The position numbers and the translations under genes were made by a program. A stretch of 50,000 nucleotides of DNA from Vreelandella hamiltonii. Lineage in GTDB: Bacteria; Pseudomonadota; Gammaproteobacteria; Pseudomonadales; Halomonadaceae. Positions within the stretch are counted from its first letter, which is position 1. Every line of letters begins with the position of its first letter. A model generated the notes under the pieces. The model was not told the origin of the DNA, did no database searches, and saw only the letters and a program-made list of their open reading frames with translations. Location: NCBI RefSeq assembly GCF_014651775.1, contig NZ_BMXN01000014.1:42932-92931 (forward strand). Direction: 5' to 3'. This document shows positions 9,289 to 21,425 of the stretch, piece after piece.

Positions 9289-9320
9289 TTGACCTATGGG
9301 TTACCCAAGGGTTTTACACT
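9289..9320 (+). promoter_or_regulatory. MerR-type promoter with central dyad operator
   Basis: TTGACC (9289-9294) and TACACT (9315-9320) are separated by 20 bases, the over-long spacer that MerR-family activators untwist. A 21-bp dyad fills it: ACCTATGGG-TTA-CCCAAGGGT (9292-9312), 7 of 9 positions paired. It resembles CueR/ZntR-type operators (ACC...GGT ends). It sits 36 bases before the regulator gene, so the regulator and ATPase are co-transcribed and the regulator controls itself. Confidence 0.85.
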
Positions 9321-9774
9321 ATCTTTTTCGAAAGCGGTGTCAAAAAGGAGGCTTCGTGAGCGCCATCAAAGTCGGTGAACTGGCCAAACGCGGTGGCGTC
9401 ACGGCGGAAACGGTGCGTCACTACACCCGTGAAGGCCTCTTGACGCCGAGCAGGCATCCAGACAATGGCTATCAGCTCTACACGGCTGGGGACCTGGAGC
9501 GCCTGCACTTCATTCAGCGCGCCCGCAAACTGGGCTTTAGCGTGGCCGAAATACGCGACATTCTGGCCCATGCCGACCAGGGCGACTCGCCCTGCCCGCT
9601 GGTACGCGACCTGCTGGCCCATCGCCTGCCGCAAATCAGGGCGCGCATTGCCGAGCTGGAAGCGCTGGCGCACCGCATGGAGCAGGCGCTGGAGAGCTGG
9701 CAGGCCATGCCCGACGGCACCCCCGATGGCCACAGCCTGTGCCGCTTGATCGAAAGTTTTCCCGAGGAGGCAGC

Positions 9775-12332
<2,558 letters not shown>

Positions 12333-12336
<4 letters not shown>

Positions 12337-12413
12337 ACCTGCTGGTGAACCTGATAGGCCTTGCGCTGATCGCGGCCATCGTCTGGTGGTTCTGGGGCAG
12401 CACGCCACGCTGA
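12333..12413 (+). CDS. 26-residue single-helix membrane peptide at the end of the copper operon
   Basis: ATG 12333 overlaps the copA stop as ATGA, the usual sign of coupling. The peptide is one hydrophobic helix: [17 protein letters not shown], then [10 protein letters not shown] recall cupredoxin-domain proteins downstream of copA in related bacteria whose N-terminal anchor looks like this (VNLIG.ALI..IVWWFW). Here a TGA ends the frame straight after the anchor, and the convergent yitT stop lies only 8 bases on, so no cupredoxin domain remains. It is either a remnant or a stand-alone small protein associated with CopA. A GGAG lies 9 bases before the ATG. Confidence 0.6.
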
Positions 12414-12421
12414 GCAAGACA

Positions 12422-13039
12422 TCAGCTCACGCCGATGTAACGTCCTGGCTTATGGTTCAATGCAATGATCAGGTTGAGCGTCAGCGCGCCGAGCACCGAG
12501 TAACCCACTCGGTCCAGCGGGAGCTGGGTCAGGGCGATGAGCAAAATGACGGCGTCGATTCCCAGCTGCACAAAGCCTGCCCGCAGGCCATGCTTGTCTT
12601 GCAGGTAGAGCGCCAGAATGTTGATGCCGCCGAGGCTGGTACGGTGGCGAAACAGCATCAGCATGCCAATGCCCATCAGCGCGCCGCCCATCACGGCGGC
12701 GTACAGCGAAGGGACGCTTTCAAAGCTGACCCAGCGCTGGGTCAACTCGGAAAATAGCGAGACCAGGCCAATGGCGGCAAAGGTACGCAGCGTAAAGCTC
12801 CAGCCCATGCGCTTGATTGCCAGATAGTAAAACGGCAGGTTGATGGCAAAGAACCACACGCCGAACCCCCATCCGGTCAGGTAATTCAGCAGCAGCGCCA
12901 TCCCGGCGGTGCTGCCTGTCAGCAGCACCGCGTGGGTATAGAGGGTGACCCCCAGCGCCACGAACAGCGTGCCCAGCAGCATCGCCATCACGTCCTCGTA
13001 AGGCTTGTGGGGGTCCTTGGGAAGATCTTCCATGCGCAT
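12422..13039 (-). CDS. YitT family multi-pass membrane protein
   Basis: A 205-residue inner-membrane protein with five or six predicted helices, of the YitT/DUF161 type. Family features include GVTLYTHAVLLTGSTAGMAL near the first helices and RHRTSLGGINILALYLQ in the second half. The usual C-terminal soluble DUF2179 domain is absent, which is the form common in proteobacteria. The molecular function is unknown; members are often annotated as possible transporters. The start at 13039 has AAAAGGA in front. It is convergent with the copper operon and downstream of recJ, with about 70 bases between. Confidence 0.8.
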   Translation of the reverse strand: MRMEDLPKDPHKPYEDVMAMLLGTLFVALGVTLYTHAVLLTGSTAGMALLLNYLTGWGFGVWFFAINLPFYYLAIKRMGWSFTLRTFAAIGLVSLFSELTQRWVSFESVPSLYAAVMGGALMGIGMLMLFRHRTSLGGINILALYLQDKHGLRAGFVQLGIDAVILLIALTQLPLDRVGYSVLGALTLNLIIALNHKPGRYIGVS

Positions 13040-13109
13040 CGGTGCGTCCTTTTTAGGATTGTTGGAGCGGCCGCATCATCGGCCAAGGACGCGAGGATAG
13101 CGGAGCGCG

Positions 13110-14900
13110 TCAAACGGGGCTAGCGTGCTCCACCATCAACTGCAGTGCCTCGCGACCGCGCCAGCGGTTGCGGTTGAGCTTGTAGGCACAGTGCAAGGTG
13201 TCGCCCACCCCAAACGAAGGCAGCTCGCCTGGCGTCAGGGCGCGAAACCAGATCGCCTTGCTGGTCACCGCTCCCATGGAAAGCTCCATCATCAGATGCG
13301 AGCCTTCGGCTCCCACCGGGCGCAGCGCCTCAACGATGAAGCGCCCTTCGAACAGCGGAGGCTCGAACTCCCGGCCATAGGGGCCCAGGGTCTCGATCTC
13401 TTCCAGCGTGGCCAGGCTAAGCTGGGCCGTCGACAGCTCGCCATCGGTCCATAGGCGAGGATAGAGCGGCATGTTGCCCAGTTGCTCGCCGACGGCCTGC
13501 AGAAAGGCCGCTTTGAAGGCCGCCAACTGCTCCCTGGGCACACCGACCCCTGCGGCACCGCTGTGCCCACCAAAGCGCGGCAGCGCCTCTGGTGCCAGCT
13601 CGAAGGTTCTTTGCAGCGCGTCGCGCAGGTGCAGGCCATCGATGGAGCGGCCAGAACCGGTCAGCATGTTGGGTGCAGCGGCCCGCGTCAGTATCAGCGC
13701 CGGACGGCCATAGGCCTGTACCAGGCGAGAAGCGACGATCCCTTGCACGCCGGGGTGGCCGTCTTCCAGCAGCACCACGATAGCGGGCTCGTTGGCCTCC
13801 AGAGCCGCGACCGCCAGCGCCTTGGCTTCCTCGGTCATGTCGGCTTCGATGGCCTTGCGCGATTGATTATCCTGATCCAGCACCTCCAACTGCCGATTGG
13901 CGACGCCGTCGCTCTCGGCCAGCATGAAGTGCAGCGCCGCATAAGGGTCGTCCAGCCGCGAGCGGGCATTGATGCGCGGGCCCATCTGAAACGCCAGGGT
14001 TTCGGCGTTGAACGGGACGCTGTCGGCTCCCAGCCGAGCGGCCATGGCGCGCCAGCAGGCCGCATCCATGCGGTTGATCAGGGTCAGCCCATGGCTGACC
14101 ACCGCTCGGTTGGCAGGGCTGCCCCCCAACGAGACGCAGTCGGCCACCGTGCCCAGGGCCACGTAGGAGAGCCAGGGCGAAAGCTTGGGGGTAGCATCCG
14201 GCAGCGCGCCCCACTCCACCAGCACGCTACGGGCCAGTGACATCAGTAACCACGCCACCATGCAGCCCGCGATGGTTTTATCCGGATAGCGACAGTCGCT
14301 GCGGGTGGGGTTGACGCAGGCGTAGGCCGAGGGCGGCGGGCCTTCCAAGGGCAGCGCATGGTGGTCGCTGACCACCACGTCGATCCCCGCCGCTTTCAAG
14401 CGCGCGATACGCGGCTCATCGGAGCTGCCACAGTCGGCGGTGATCACCAGCGTGGGCAGCGGCTTCAAGCCGAGCGTACGCTCCACCAGCGGCAGGCTGA
14501 TGCCATAGCCATCGTGAATACGGTGGCCAATCAGGCTGTGCAGCTTATGCTCGGGCACGCCAAACAGCTCGACCAGAGTACGCCGGATAACCACATGAGA
14601 GGTGATGCCATCGACATCGTAATCGGTCAGGATGCCGATGGATTCGCCTTCGGCGACGGCCTGGGCGATACGTTCCGCGGCGCGCCGACCATCGGCCAGC
14701 TTCTCAGGATGCACCAGATAGCGCAGGCTGGGCGACACCAGCGGCGTCAGCTCGCCGGTGTAGCCGGGCAGCCGCGACGCCAACAGGCGTGCCTGCAGCT
14801 CGCTTAGCCCTTGCGCCTGGGCGCGCATGTAAACAGCCTCGTCCAAGGGACGAGGCTCGAGGCGAGGGTGACTGGCTGAGAGGGGTGACACTGTCGTCAT
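13110..14900 (-). CDS. recJ: Single-stranded-DNA-specific exonuclease RecJ
   Basis: A 596-residue 5'-3' exonuclease of the DHH superfamily, used in RecF-pathway recombination and mismatch repair. Metal-binding motifs are visible as LTDYDVDGITSHVV (motif I), VITADCGSSD, VVSDHHAL (the DHH motif) and FGGHSGAAGVGV in the DHHA1 domain; the C-terminal OB-fold follows. The length is close to E. coli RecJ (577 aa). The ATG at 14900 follows GAGGTGGC. It is 6 bases after thrC and so the last gene of xerD-dsbC-hom-thrC-recJ. Confidence 0.95.
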   Translation of the reverse strand: MTTVSPLSASHPRLEPRPLDEAVYMRAQAQGLSELQARLLASRLPGYTGELTPLVSPSLRYLVHPEKLADGRRAAERIAQAVAEGESIGILTDYDVDGITSHVVIRRTLVELFGVPEHKLHSLIGHRIHDGYGISLPLVERTLGLKPLPTLVITADCGSSDEPRIARLKAAGIDVVVSDHHALPLEGPPPSAYACVNPTRSDCRYPDKTIAGCMVAWLLMSLARSVLVEWGALPDATPKLSPWLSYVALGTVADCVSLGGSPANRAVVSHGLTLINRMDAACWRAMAARLGADSVPFNAETLAFQMGPRINARSRLDDPYAALHFMLAESDGVANRQLEVLDQDNQSRKAIEADMTEEAKALAVAALEANEPAIVVLLEDGHPGVQGIVASRLVQAYGRPALILTRAAAPNMLTGSGRSIDGLHLRDALQRTFELAPEALPRFGGHSGAAGVGVPREQLAAFKAAFLQAVGEQLGNMPLYPRLWTDGELSTAQLSLATLEEIETLGPYGREFEPPLFEGRFIVEALRPVGAEGSHLMMELSMGAVTSKAIWFRALTPGELPSFGVGDTLHCAYKLNRNRWRGREALQLMVEHASPV

Positions 14901-14906
14901 GCCACC

Positions 14907-16295
14907 TCAGCGACGGTTGTCGGCAACGAACTGCTGCACCGCACCCAGCTCCGCCGGCAACACGGTGTAGCGCTCTTCACGCTCCAGCAGGTCGTTCATG
15001 TGCGTGGGTAGCGGCACGCCCTGGAAGCCCGCCTTGACCACGGCTTCGGCAAATTTCGCCGGGTGGGCCGTGGCCAGGGTGATCATTGGCGTGGTGGTAT
15101 CCAGGCGCGCCCGCTCCGCCGCGCGATAACCGGTGGCGGTGTGGGGGTCGAGAATCTCACCCGTGCGGTGATGGGCTTCGCGAATGACTTCCAGAATCGT
15201 GGCGTCATCCACGCTGTAGCTGGCGAATTTCTCCCGCAGCTTGGCCAGCGGCGCATCGGCCAGCGCCGTGGGCTCCTGCTGGAAGCGCTCCAGCAGGGCG
15301 GCCACGGCGTCGCCATCACGCTCGTAGGCATCGAACAACAGGCGCTCGAAGTTGGACGACACGACGATGTCCATGGAAGGCGCCAGCGTGGCAGCCAGCT
15401 CCTTTTTGGAGAAGTCGTTGGCCGCCAGGGTACGATGCAGAATGTCGTTGGCATTGGTGGCAATGATGAACTGCTTCACCGGGAGCCCCATCTTGTAGGC
15501 CATGTAGCCCGCAAAGACGTTGCCGAAGTTGGCCGACGGCACACAGAAGCTCACTTCCCGCTGCGGTGCGCCCAGCGCTACCCCGGCGGCCACGTAGTAG
15601 ACGATCTGGGCCATGATGCGCGCCCAGTTGATCGAATTCACCGCCACCAGCCGAGTGCCGTTCAGGAAGCCCTGGTTGGCAAAGCTGGCCTTGACCATGG
15701 CCTGGGCATCGTCGAAGTTGCCCTCGATGGCCACGTTGAACACGTTGTCTGCCAGTACCGTGGTCATCTGGCGACGCTGCACTTCCGACACGCGGTTGTG
15801 AGGGTGCAGAATGAAGATATCCAGGTTGTCGCAGTGGCGACAGCCCTCGATGGCCGCCGAGCCGGTATCCCCGGACGTGGCGCCCATGATCACCGCACGC
15901 TCGTCACGCTTTTTCAGAAAATGATCCAGCAGCCGCCCCAGCAGTTGCAGTGCCACGTCCTTGAACGCCAGCGTGGGGCCGTGGAACTGCTCCAGCAGGA
16001 AGTGGTTGGCGTCGAGCTGCTTCAGCGGCAGCACCGCGTCGTGGTTGAACGTGGCGTAGGCATCGGTGACCAGGCCATGGAACGTCTCGTCGTCGATCTC
16101 GCCGTTGACGAAGGGCTTCATGACCCGGAAGGCGATCTCGGCATAAGAGAGCCCGGCCATGCTGGCCAGCTCTTCACGGCTGAAGGTCGGAACGGTTTCC
16201 GGCACGTAGAGGCCGCCGTCGCTGGCCATGCCGGTGAGCACGACTTCCTCGAACGAGAGCGCGGGGGCCTGACCGCGAGTACTGACGTAGCGCAT
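14907..16295 (-). CDS. thrC: Threonine synthase
   Basis: A 462-residue pyridoxal-phosphate enzyme that converts O-phosphohomoserine to threonine. It opens MRYVSTRGQAPALSFEEVVL, matching the family start. The PLP-binding lysine lies in PTLAFKDVALQLL and the phosphate/substrate loop in GATSGDTGSAAIEG. The ATG at 16295 is preferred to a GTG at 16301 (which overlaps the hom stop) because GGAGAG is well spaced only for the ATG. It works directly after hom, the preceding gene, in the threonine branch of aspartate metabolism. Confidence 0.96.
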   Translation of the reverse strand: MRYVSTRGQAPALSFEEVVLTGMASDGGLYVPETVPTFSREELASMAGLSYAEIAFRVMKPFVNGEIDDETFHGLVTDAYATFNHDAVLPLKQLDANHFLLEQFHGPTLAFKDVALQLLGRLLDHFLKKRDERAVIMGATSGDTGSAAIEGCRHCDNLDIFILHPHNRVSEVQRRQMTTVLADNVFNVAIEGNFDDAQAMVKASFANQGFLNGTRLVAVNSINWARIMAQIVYYVAAGVALGAPQREVSFCVPSANFGNVFAGYMAYKMGLPVKQFIIATNANDILHRTLAANDFSKKELAATLAPSMDIVVSSNFERLLFDAYERDGDAVAALLERFQQEPTALADAPLAKLREKFASYSVDDATILEVIREAHHRTGEILDPHTATGYRAAERARLDTTTPMITLATAHPAKFAEAVVKAGFQGVPLPTHMNDLLEREERYTVLPAELGAVQQFVADNRR

Positions 16296-16297
16296 GC

Positions 16298-17614
16298 TCA
16301 CTCTCCTTCGTCCAGGGCTTCCACACGAATGCGGGTGACGGGGCCTGCGATATCGGCCATGGCCTCGATTTCGCGGATCGCTGCGTTCATCTGGCGCTCT
16401 TTGGTGCGGTGGGTCAGCAGAATGATCGGCACCAGCTCGCCTTCGGTGGCTTCTTTCTGGATCAGCGCTTCGATGGAGATGCCCTGCTCGGCGAGAATCG
16501 TCGCCACCCGCGCCAGCACACCAGGACGGTCCACTGCCAGCAAGCGCAGGTAGTAGGCCGTGGTGATCTCTTCCATGGGCATGATCGGCAGCTGGCTGAC
16601 GTCTTCGTCGATGCCGCTGAACGCCAGGTAAGGCACTCGATAGTGATGGTCGGTGGCGATATCACGCGCCACGTCCAGCAGGTCGGCCACCACGGCCGAA
16701 GCCGTCGGCTCGGCACCGGCACCGGCGCCGTAATAGAGCGTCGGGCCCACGGCATCGCCCATGACCGCGATGGCGTTTTTCACCCCGTGGACATTGGCCA
16801 GCAAACGCTCTTTTGGAATCAGCGTGGGATGCACCCGCAGCTCCAGCCCTTGATCGGTACGCTTGGAGATGCCCAGGTGCTTGATCACATAACCGAGGTT
16901 GTCGGCTTGCTCCACGTCTTCGGCGGTGATCCGCGAGATGCCTTCGGTAAAGGCTTTTTCAAACTGCAGCGGCACGCCATAGGCGATGGAGGCCAGAATG
17001 GTCAGCTTGTGCGCCGCATCGATGCCTTCCACGTCGAAGGTGGGGTCGGCTTCCGCGTAGCCCAGCGCCTGGGCTTCGGCCAGCACGTCTTCAAAGGCAC
17101 GGCCCTCGTCCCGCATGTGGGTCAGGATGAAGTTGCCGGTGCCGTTGATGATACCGGCCACCCACTCGATACGGTTGGCACCCAGCCCCTCACGCAGGGA
17201 CTTGATAACGGGAATGCCGCCAGCCACCGCCGCCTCGAACGCCACGATCACGCCCTTTTCGTGGGCCGCGCGGAAGATCTCGTTGCCGTGCACCGCGATC
17301 AGCGCCTTGTTGGCCGTCACTACGTGCTTGCCATTGGCAATGGCCGTCAGCACCAGCTCACGGGCGATGTCGTAGCCACCGATCAGCTCGACGAGCACGT
17401 CCACGTTGGGGTTGTTGGCCACTTCGAACACGTCGGTGGTGGCGTTGATGCCGGTAATATCGCAGTCAGCATGAATACTGCGGTGAGCGACCTGTTCGAT
17501 GACGATGGGACGGCCCGCACGGCGACTGATATCGTCCGCATTACGCGTCAGCACGTTGAACGTGCCACCACCGACCGTACCTAGCCCACAAATGCCTACT
17601 CTTACCGGTTTCAA
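16298..17614 (-). CDS. hom: Homoserine dehydrogenase, start codon TTG
   Basis: A 438-residue enzyme that reduces aspartate semialdehyde to homoserine with NAD(P)H. The nucleotide-binding motif is VGICGLGTVGGGTFNVL at the N-terminus, the catalytic domain includes GIINGTGNFILTHM, and a C-terminal ACT domain (about 355-430, YLRLLAVDRPGVLARVA) is for feedback inhibition by threonine. The likely start is TTG 17614, which gives the family N-terminus (M)KPVRVGICGLG and has AAGGGGAAG five bases upstream. An ATG at 17650 would add 12 unrelated residues. It is a stand-alone type, not fused to aspartokinase. thrC follows with almost no gap. Confidence 0.94.
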   Translation of the reverse strand: MKPVRVGICGLGTVGGGTFNVLTRNADDISRRAGRPIVIEQVAHRSIHADCDITGINATTDVFEVANNPNVDVLVELIGGYDIARELVLTAIANGKHVVTANKALIAVHGNEIFRAAHEKGVIVAFEAAVAGGIPVIKSLREGLGANRIEWVAGIINGTGNFILTHMRDEGRAFEDVLAEAQALGYAEADPTFDVEGIDAAHKLTILASIAYGVPLQFEKAFTEGISRITAEDVEQADNLGYVIKHLGISKRTDQGLELRVHPTLIPKERLLANVHGVKNAIAVMGDAVGPTLYYGAGAGAEPTASAVVADLLDVARDIATDHHYRVPYLAFSGIDEDVSQLPIMPMEEITTAYYLRLLAVDRPGVLARVATILAEQGISIEALIQKEATEGELVPIILLTHRTKERQMNAAIREIEAMADIAGPVTRIRVEALDEGE

Positions 17615-17698
17615 AATACTTCCCCTTTCGTGTTGGGTGCCCTTGGGCACCGCCTCGTGATTCAGTGTCTCAGCGCTATGTTCGTCACTCGGGTGACG

Positions 17699-18457
17699 TT
17701 ATTCATCTTCCAAGCCTAACATGGCCACCAGCCGCTCGGCAGGCACAAAACCCGGCACCATCTGGCCGCTGGGCAGCACGATGGCAGGGGTGCCTTGAAC
17801 CCCGAGCGCCTGGCCCAGCGCATACTGCTCGGCCACCGGGTTGTCGCACCGCGCACTGGCGCCAATGGCCAGCCGCTCCTTGGCCTGATTCATCGCTTCG
17901 CTGCGATTGTCGGAGCACCATACCTGCTGAAGCGTTTCCGCAGCGGCACTGCTCATGCCCGCGCGCGGGAAGGCCAGATAGTGTACCGCAATCCCGCGCT
18001 CGTTGAGCTCTGGAATCGTCTCGTGAAGACGCTCGCAGTAGGGGCAGGTAGGGTCGGTAAACACGATGACCGTTGCCTTGGGCTCACCGACGCCGCGAAA
18101 GATGACACGTTCGTCTTCGGGGATGGCGGCCAGCGCCTCCGCCCGCTGCTGATTGCGCGACTGCTCGGTCAGGTTGACCAGCCCATTATCGGCGTTTTCA
18201 AACAGATCCCCCACCAGAAAGTGGCTGCCATCAGCATTGGAGTAGAACGACTCACCGCTCTCCAGGCGCACATGGTAGATGCCCTCCATCGGCGTGACGC
18301 TGACCTGCTCCACCGGCATCGGCTGGCCATTGACACTCAGGCTTTCGGCCAGGCGGTCGGCCGTGGCGTCCGCCAGGGCCAGCGAGGGCAGCAGGCTGAT
18401 TGCCAGCACCCACCAGGGGGCACGGGACGCTACACATTCAGGCATACGTTGACGCAT
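17699..18457 (-). CDS. dsbC: Periplasmic disulfide isomerase DsbC
   Basis: A 252-residue thioredoxin-fold protein with an N-terminal DsbC dimerisation domain. A basic start followed by WWVLAISLLPSLALA is the signal peptide. The catalytic pair is Cys138-Pro-Tyr-Cys141 (FTDPTCPYCERLH), and the cis-proline is in QGTPAIVLPSG. Two further Cys (WCSDN and ARCDNP) match the structural disulfide of DsbC. It reshuffles wrong disulfides in the periplasm, with DsbD as electron donor. The start ATG 18457 lies 7 bases past the xerD stop and has GAGG about ten bases upstream. xerD-dsbC adjacency is common in gammaproteobacteria. Confidence 0.93.
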   Translation of the reverse strand: MRQRMPECVASRAPWWVLAISLLPSLALADATADRLAESLSVNGQPMPVEQVSVTPMEGIYHVRLESGESFYSNADGSHFLVGDLFENADNGLVNLTEQSRNQQRAEALAAIPEDERVIFRGVGEPKATVIVFTDPTCPYCERLHETIPELNERGIAVHYLAFPRAGMSSAAAETLQQVWCSDNRSEAMNQAKERLAIGASARCDNPVAEQYALGQALGVQGTPAIVLPSGQMVPGFVPAERLVAMLGLEDE

Positions 18458-18464
18458 TCTTTTC

Positions 18465-19346
18465 TCAACCTCTTGGATGGTGGTCGGCATGCAGCTGCTC
18501 CAGGCGCGCCTGGGCGACGTGCGTATAAATTTGCGTGGTCGATAGATCGCTATGACCCAGCAGCAGCTGTACGACACGTAAATTGGCACCATGATTCAAT
18601 AAGTGGGTGGCAAACGCATGACGCAGCGTATGCGGCGACAGTGGCCTCGAGATACCGGCCGTGATGGAGTGGGCCTTGATACGGTGCCAAAAGGTCTGGC
18701 GGGTCATGGCACGGTCACCCCGACCGGGAAACAGTGCAGGCCGCGTCGGGTCCTGCATCAAGGCAGGTCGCGCCGTGCGCAGGTAGCGCTCCAGCCACTC
18801 GGCAGCCTCTTCTCCCATGGGCACCAGGCGATCCTTGTCGCCCTTGCCTCGCACCCGCACCACCCCTTGGCGCAGGTTCACCGCATCGCCGGTCAAACCC
18901 ACCAGCTCGGAAACCCGCAACCCACAGGCGTACAGCAACTCCAGCATGGCGCGGTCACGCACGCCCAGCGGCGTTTCGATGTCCGGCGCCAGCAGCAGCC
19001 GCTCCACTTCGTCTTCTTCCAGCGTGTTGGGCAGGCTGGGGCGCACCCGTGGCAGCGCCACGCGGGCCAACGGGTCGGCATCGATATGCCCGTACAGCCG
19101 CGCCCAGCGATAGAAGCTGCGCAGCGACGACACCAGGCGCGCATTGCTGCGCAGCTGATACCCCTGCTCACGGCGCTGGTCGAGCCACACGCCCAGGCGG
19201 TCCGGCGAGGCCGTCAACAGCGTCTCGCCCTCCTCCGCCAGCCACTGCTGCCAGGCCGTCAAGTCTCGACGGTAGGCCGCTAGCGTATGGTCACTGGCGC
19301 CCTGTTCCAGCCAAAGGGCGTCCAGATAGGCATCGATAATGCTCAT
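18465..19346 (-). CDS. xerD: Tyrosine recombinase XerD
   Basis: A 293-residue recombinase that, with XerC, resolves chromosome dimers at dif under FtsK control. An N-terminal SAM-like DNA-binding domain (about 1-95) is followed by the catalytic domain. The active-site residues are present: Arg in ACGLRVSELVGL, Lys in GKGDKDRLVP, His-x-x-Arg in HTLRHAFATHLL, His in LLGHSDLSTTQ, and the nucleophile Tyr in IYTHV. The length matches E. coli XerD (298 aa). ATG 19346 is chosen over an upstream TTG; neither has a strong ribosome-binding site. XerD rather than XerC is inferred from dsbC being next. It is not linked to an integrated element. Confidence 0.93.
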   Translation of the reverse strand: MSIIDAYLDALWLEQGASDHTLAAYRRDLTAWQQWLAEEGETLLTASPDRLGVWLDQRREQGYQLRSNARLVSSLRSFYRWARLYGHIDADPLARVALPRVRPSLPNTLEEDEVERLLLAPDIETPLGVRDRAMLELLYACGLRVSELVGLTGDAVNLRQGVVRVRGKGDKDRLVPMGEEAAEWLERYLRTARPALMQDPTRPALFPGRGDRAMTRQTFWHRIKAHSITAGISRPLSPHTLRHAFATHLLNHGANLRVVQLLLGHSDLSTTQIYTHVAQARLEQLHADHHPRG

Positions 19347-19373
19347 ACGCAAACGGTCTCACGGTAGAACGAT

Positions 19374-19412
19374 AAACAAAAACCCCGCTCCGCAAAGCGG
19401 TAACGGGGTTTT
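19374..19412 (-). terminator. Intrinsic terminator of the rpsP-rimM-trmD-rplS operon
   Basis: On the minus strand AACCCCG (19410-19404) pairs with CGGGGTT (19387-19381), with an inner CCGC/GCGG stem, then TTTTTG. It lies 41 bases after the rplS stop and before xerD. Confidence 0.85.
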
Positions 19413-19450
19413 CCGTATCCGAGCGCCAGGCGCCCGTGAAAGCGTGGCGA

Positions 19451-19807
19451 TTAAACCAGCTTTTCCTTGATACGTGCAGATTTACCGCTACGCTCACGCA
19501 GGTAGTAAAGCTTGGCTTGACGAACGTCACCGCGACGCTTGACTTCGATGGAGTCAACCAGCGGGCTGTAGGTCTGGAAAGTACGCTCAACGCCAACACC
19601 GTGAGAAATCTTGCGCACGGTGAAAGCGGAGTTCAGGCCACGGTTACGCTTGCCGATGACCACACCTTCAAACGCCTGCAGACGCTCGCGAGTACCTTCT
19701 TTTACTTTAACCTGAACGACGATGGTGTCGCCCGGTGCAAAAGCAGGAATCTCTTTGCTCATTTGCTCGGCTTCGATCGCCTGGATCACCTTGTTCTTGC
19801 TGCTCAT
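19451..19807 (-). CDS. rplS: 50S ribosomal protein L19
   Basis: A 118-residue ribosomal protein located at the 30S-50S interface. The sequence is highly conserved: [40 protein letters not shown] and [20 protein letters not shown] 19807 has AGGAG eight bases upstream; an ATG two codons earlier is too close to it. It is the last gene of the rpsP operon, 149 bases after trmD, the same order as in E. coli, and a terminator follows. Confidence 0.97.
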   Translation of the reverse strand: MSSKNKVIQAIEAEQMSKEIPAFAPGDTIVVQVKVKEGTRERLQAFEGVVIGKRNRGLNSAFTVRKISHGVGVERTFQTYSPLVDSIEVKRRGDVRQAKLYYLRERSGKSARIKEKLV

Positions 19808-19956
19808 CTTCATGCTCCTAAATAACGTAGTGGCTTGCCGCGCAGTTGTGGAAGGGGCAAACCGTGATCCCGGCGCTCGAAGCGAGCCACGCGGGAGTCG
19901 TTATGGGTGACACAGGTGCGTTGGCCAACGCCTTCGCCCTGCACCGCCGCCATCCT

Positions 19957-20823
19957 CTAAGGTGTCGTTGTCGACACGACAGACGAGGCGTGTTCCTCGA
20001 TGAACTCATCCAGCAGCCGTTGCTGCTCGGCATCCAGGGTACGTCCGCTCAGCAGGTCGGGTCGACGCTGCCAGGTACGCCCCAGAGACTGCTTCAACCG
20101 CCAGCGCTTGATGGCGGCATGGTTACCGCTCAACAGCACGTCCGGCACTTTGCGCCCGTCGATCACTTCCGGGCGAGTATAGTGCGGGCAGTCCAGCAGG
20201 CCGTCGTTAAACGAGTCCTCGATAGCGGAGTCCTGATGACCCAGTACACCGGGTATCAGCCTTGCCGCTGCGTCGATCAGCACCATGGCCGGCAGTTCGC
20301 CGCCACTGAGCACATAATCACCGATCGACCACTCTTCATCGATGTCACTCTCCACCACACGCTCGTCGATACCTTCATAGCGTCCGGCAACCACCACCAG
20401 GGGTCCTGCGGCGGCCAGCGCCTGAACTCCCTGCTGATCGAGCTTGCGCCCCTGGGGCGACAAGTAGATCACGGTGGGCGTCAAACCGGTTGCCTGCTCC
20501 GCGCGCTGGCGGGCATCGGCAATCGCAGCCCTGAGGGTATCGACCTTCATCAGCATGCCGGGGCCACCCCCGTAAGGGCGATCATCGACACTGCGATGGC
20601 GGTCGGTGGCGTAGTCGCGTGGATTCCAGAACTCCAGGGCAATCTGCTGCTTCTCGACGGCTCGACCGATCACACCCTGCTGGGTAATCGCATCGAACAT
20701 GTCAGGGAACAGCGATACCACGCCAATCCACATGGCGGGCGCGTCTGTCGCACTTTCCACGGGTGCCGGTGAAGTCATCGTCGCATCCGTTTCCGTTCGT
20801 TCCGTCAAAGCGTTCTGGCTCAT
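19957..20823 (-). CDS. trmD: tRNA (guanine37-N1)-methyltransferase TrmD
   Basis: A 288-residue SPOUT methyltransferase that makes m1G37 in tRNAs reading CNN codons and prevents frameshifting. The fold is preceded by an extra N-terminal extension of about 30 residues (before [13 protein letters not shown]) rich in Thr, Ala and Pro. Catalytic and knot motifs are [25 protein letters not shown] and [16 protein letters not shown]. The start ATG 20823 shares a base with the rimM stop (TGATG), so translation is coupled. An internal start just before MWIGVV is possible and would give the standard protein size. Confidence 0.95.
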   Translation of the reverse strand: MSQNALTERTETDATMTSPAPVESATDAPAMWIGVVSLFPDMFDAITQQGVIGRAVEKQQIALEFWNPRDYATDRHRSVDDRPYGGGPGMLMKVDTLRAAIADARQRAEQATGLTPTVIYLSPQGRKLDQQGVQALAAAGPLVVVAGRYEGIDERVVESDIDEEWSIGDYVLSGGELPAMVLIDAAARLIPGVLGHQDSAIEDSFNDGLLDCPHYTRPEVIDGRKVPDVLLSGNHAAIKRWRLKQSLGRTWQRRPDLLSGRTLDAEQQRLLDEFIEEHASSVVSTTTP

Positions 20824-21368
20824 CAAAACTCGGGGTCCCAGTCGACGACCATACGGCCCTCTTCCAGGTGGATCTCAACGATCACGTCATCGGGCAGGAA
20901 AGGCAACAATCGCTCTCGCTTGTCGATTGCGTCGTCGTCTCCACGTACCACCATGACATCGTTTGCGCCGGTCTCGAACAGGTAGCTGACCCGTCCCAGC
21001 CGCTCGCCTGACTGAGTAAAGACCGCGAGGCCCTCGAGCTCATGCCAGTAATACTCATCGTCGGAAAGCTCGGGCAGTGCGTCCTTGGGCATCAGAATGT
21101 CCGCCTGGGCCAGCGCTTCGGCCGCCGTACGGTCATCGACCCCTTTCAGTTGCACAACCAGTCCCTTGCCTTGCCGACTGCCCTGAACGACGCGCATGGG
21201 GGTCAACGTATTACCTTGACGCACCCACCACTCAGGGTATTCCAGAATGCTGTCCATGGGATTGGTATAGGAGTAGACCTTCAGCCAACCTTTGATCCCG
21301 TGAGGGCTGGTCAGCTTACCAAGCACAACGTGCGTGTCGTCAGTCGGGCTGGTTTCAAAACGCGTCAT
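20823..21368 (-). CDS. rimM: Ribosome maturation factor RimM
   Basis: A 181-residue factor for 30S assembly that binds ribosomal protein S19. The N-terminal RimM domain opens [20 protein letters not shown] and carries [21 protein letters not shown]; the C-terminal PRC-barrel has [12 protein letters not shown] and ends in the usual acidic [12 protein letters not shown] 21368 is used because the upstream frame adds residues unlike the family. It is the second gene of rpsP-rimM-trmD-rplS. Confidence 0.95.
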   Translation of the reverse strand: MTRFETSPTDDTHVVLGKLTSPHGIKGWLKVYSYTNPMDSILEYPEWWVRQGNTLTPMRVVQGSRQGKGLVVQLKGVDDRTAAEALAQADILMPKDALPELSDDEYYWHELEGLAVFTQSGERLGRVSYLFETGANDVMVVRGDDDAIDKRERLLPFLPDDVIVEIHLEEGRMVVDWDPEF

Positions 21369-21425
21369 TGACGACCACTCCACAACAGCATTGATGAACG
21401 GCGATATCTCACACAACGCTCAGGC

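Noticed and set aside
15063..17584. Two long plus-strand frames (to 496 and 391 codons) antisense to thrC and hom
   Set aside because: Same reason: they follow the reversed codon structure of two well-recognised enzymes.
18465..19346. Integrase of a mobile element
   Set aside because: The gene is in the xerD-dsbC-hom-thrC-recJ context, has XerD length and motifs, and no attachment site or phage gene is nearby.
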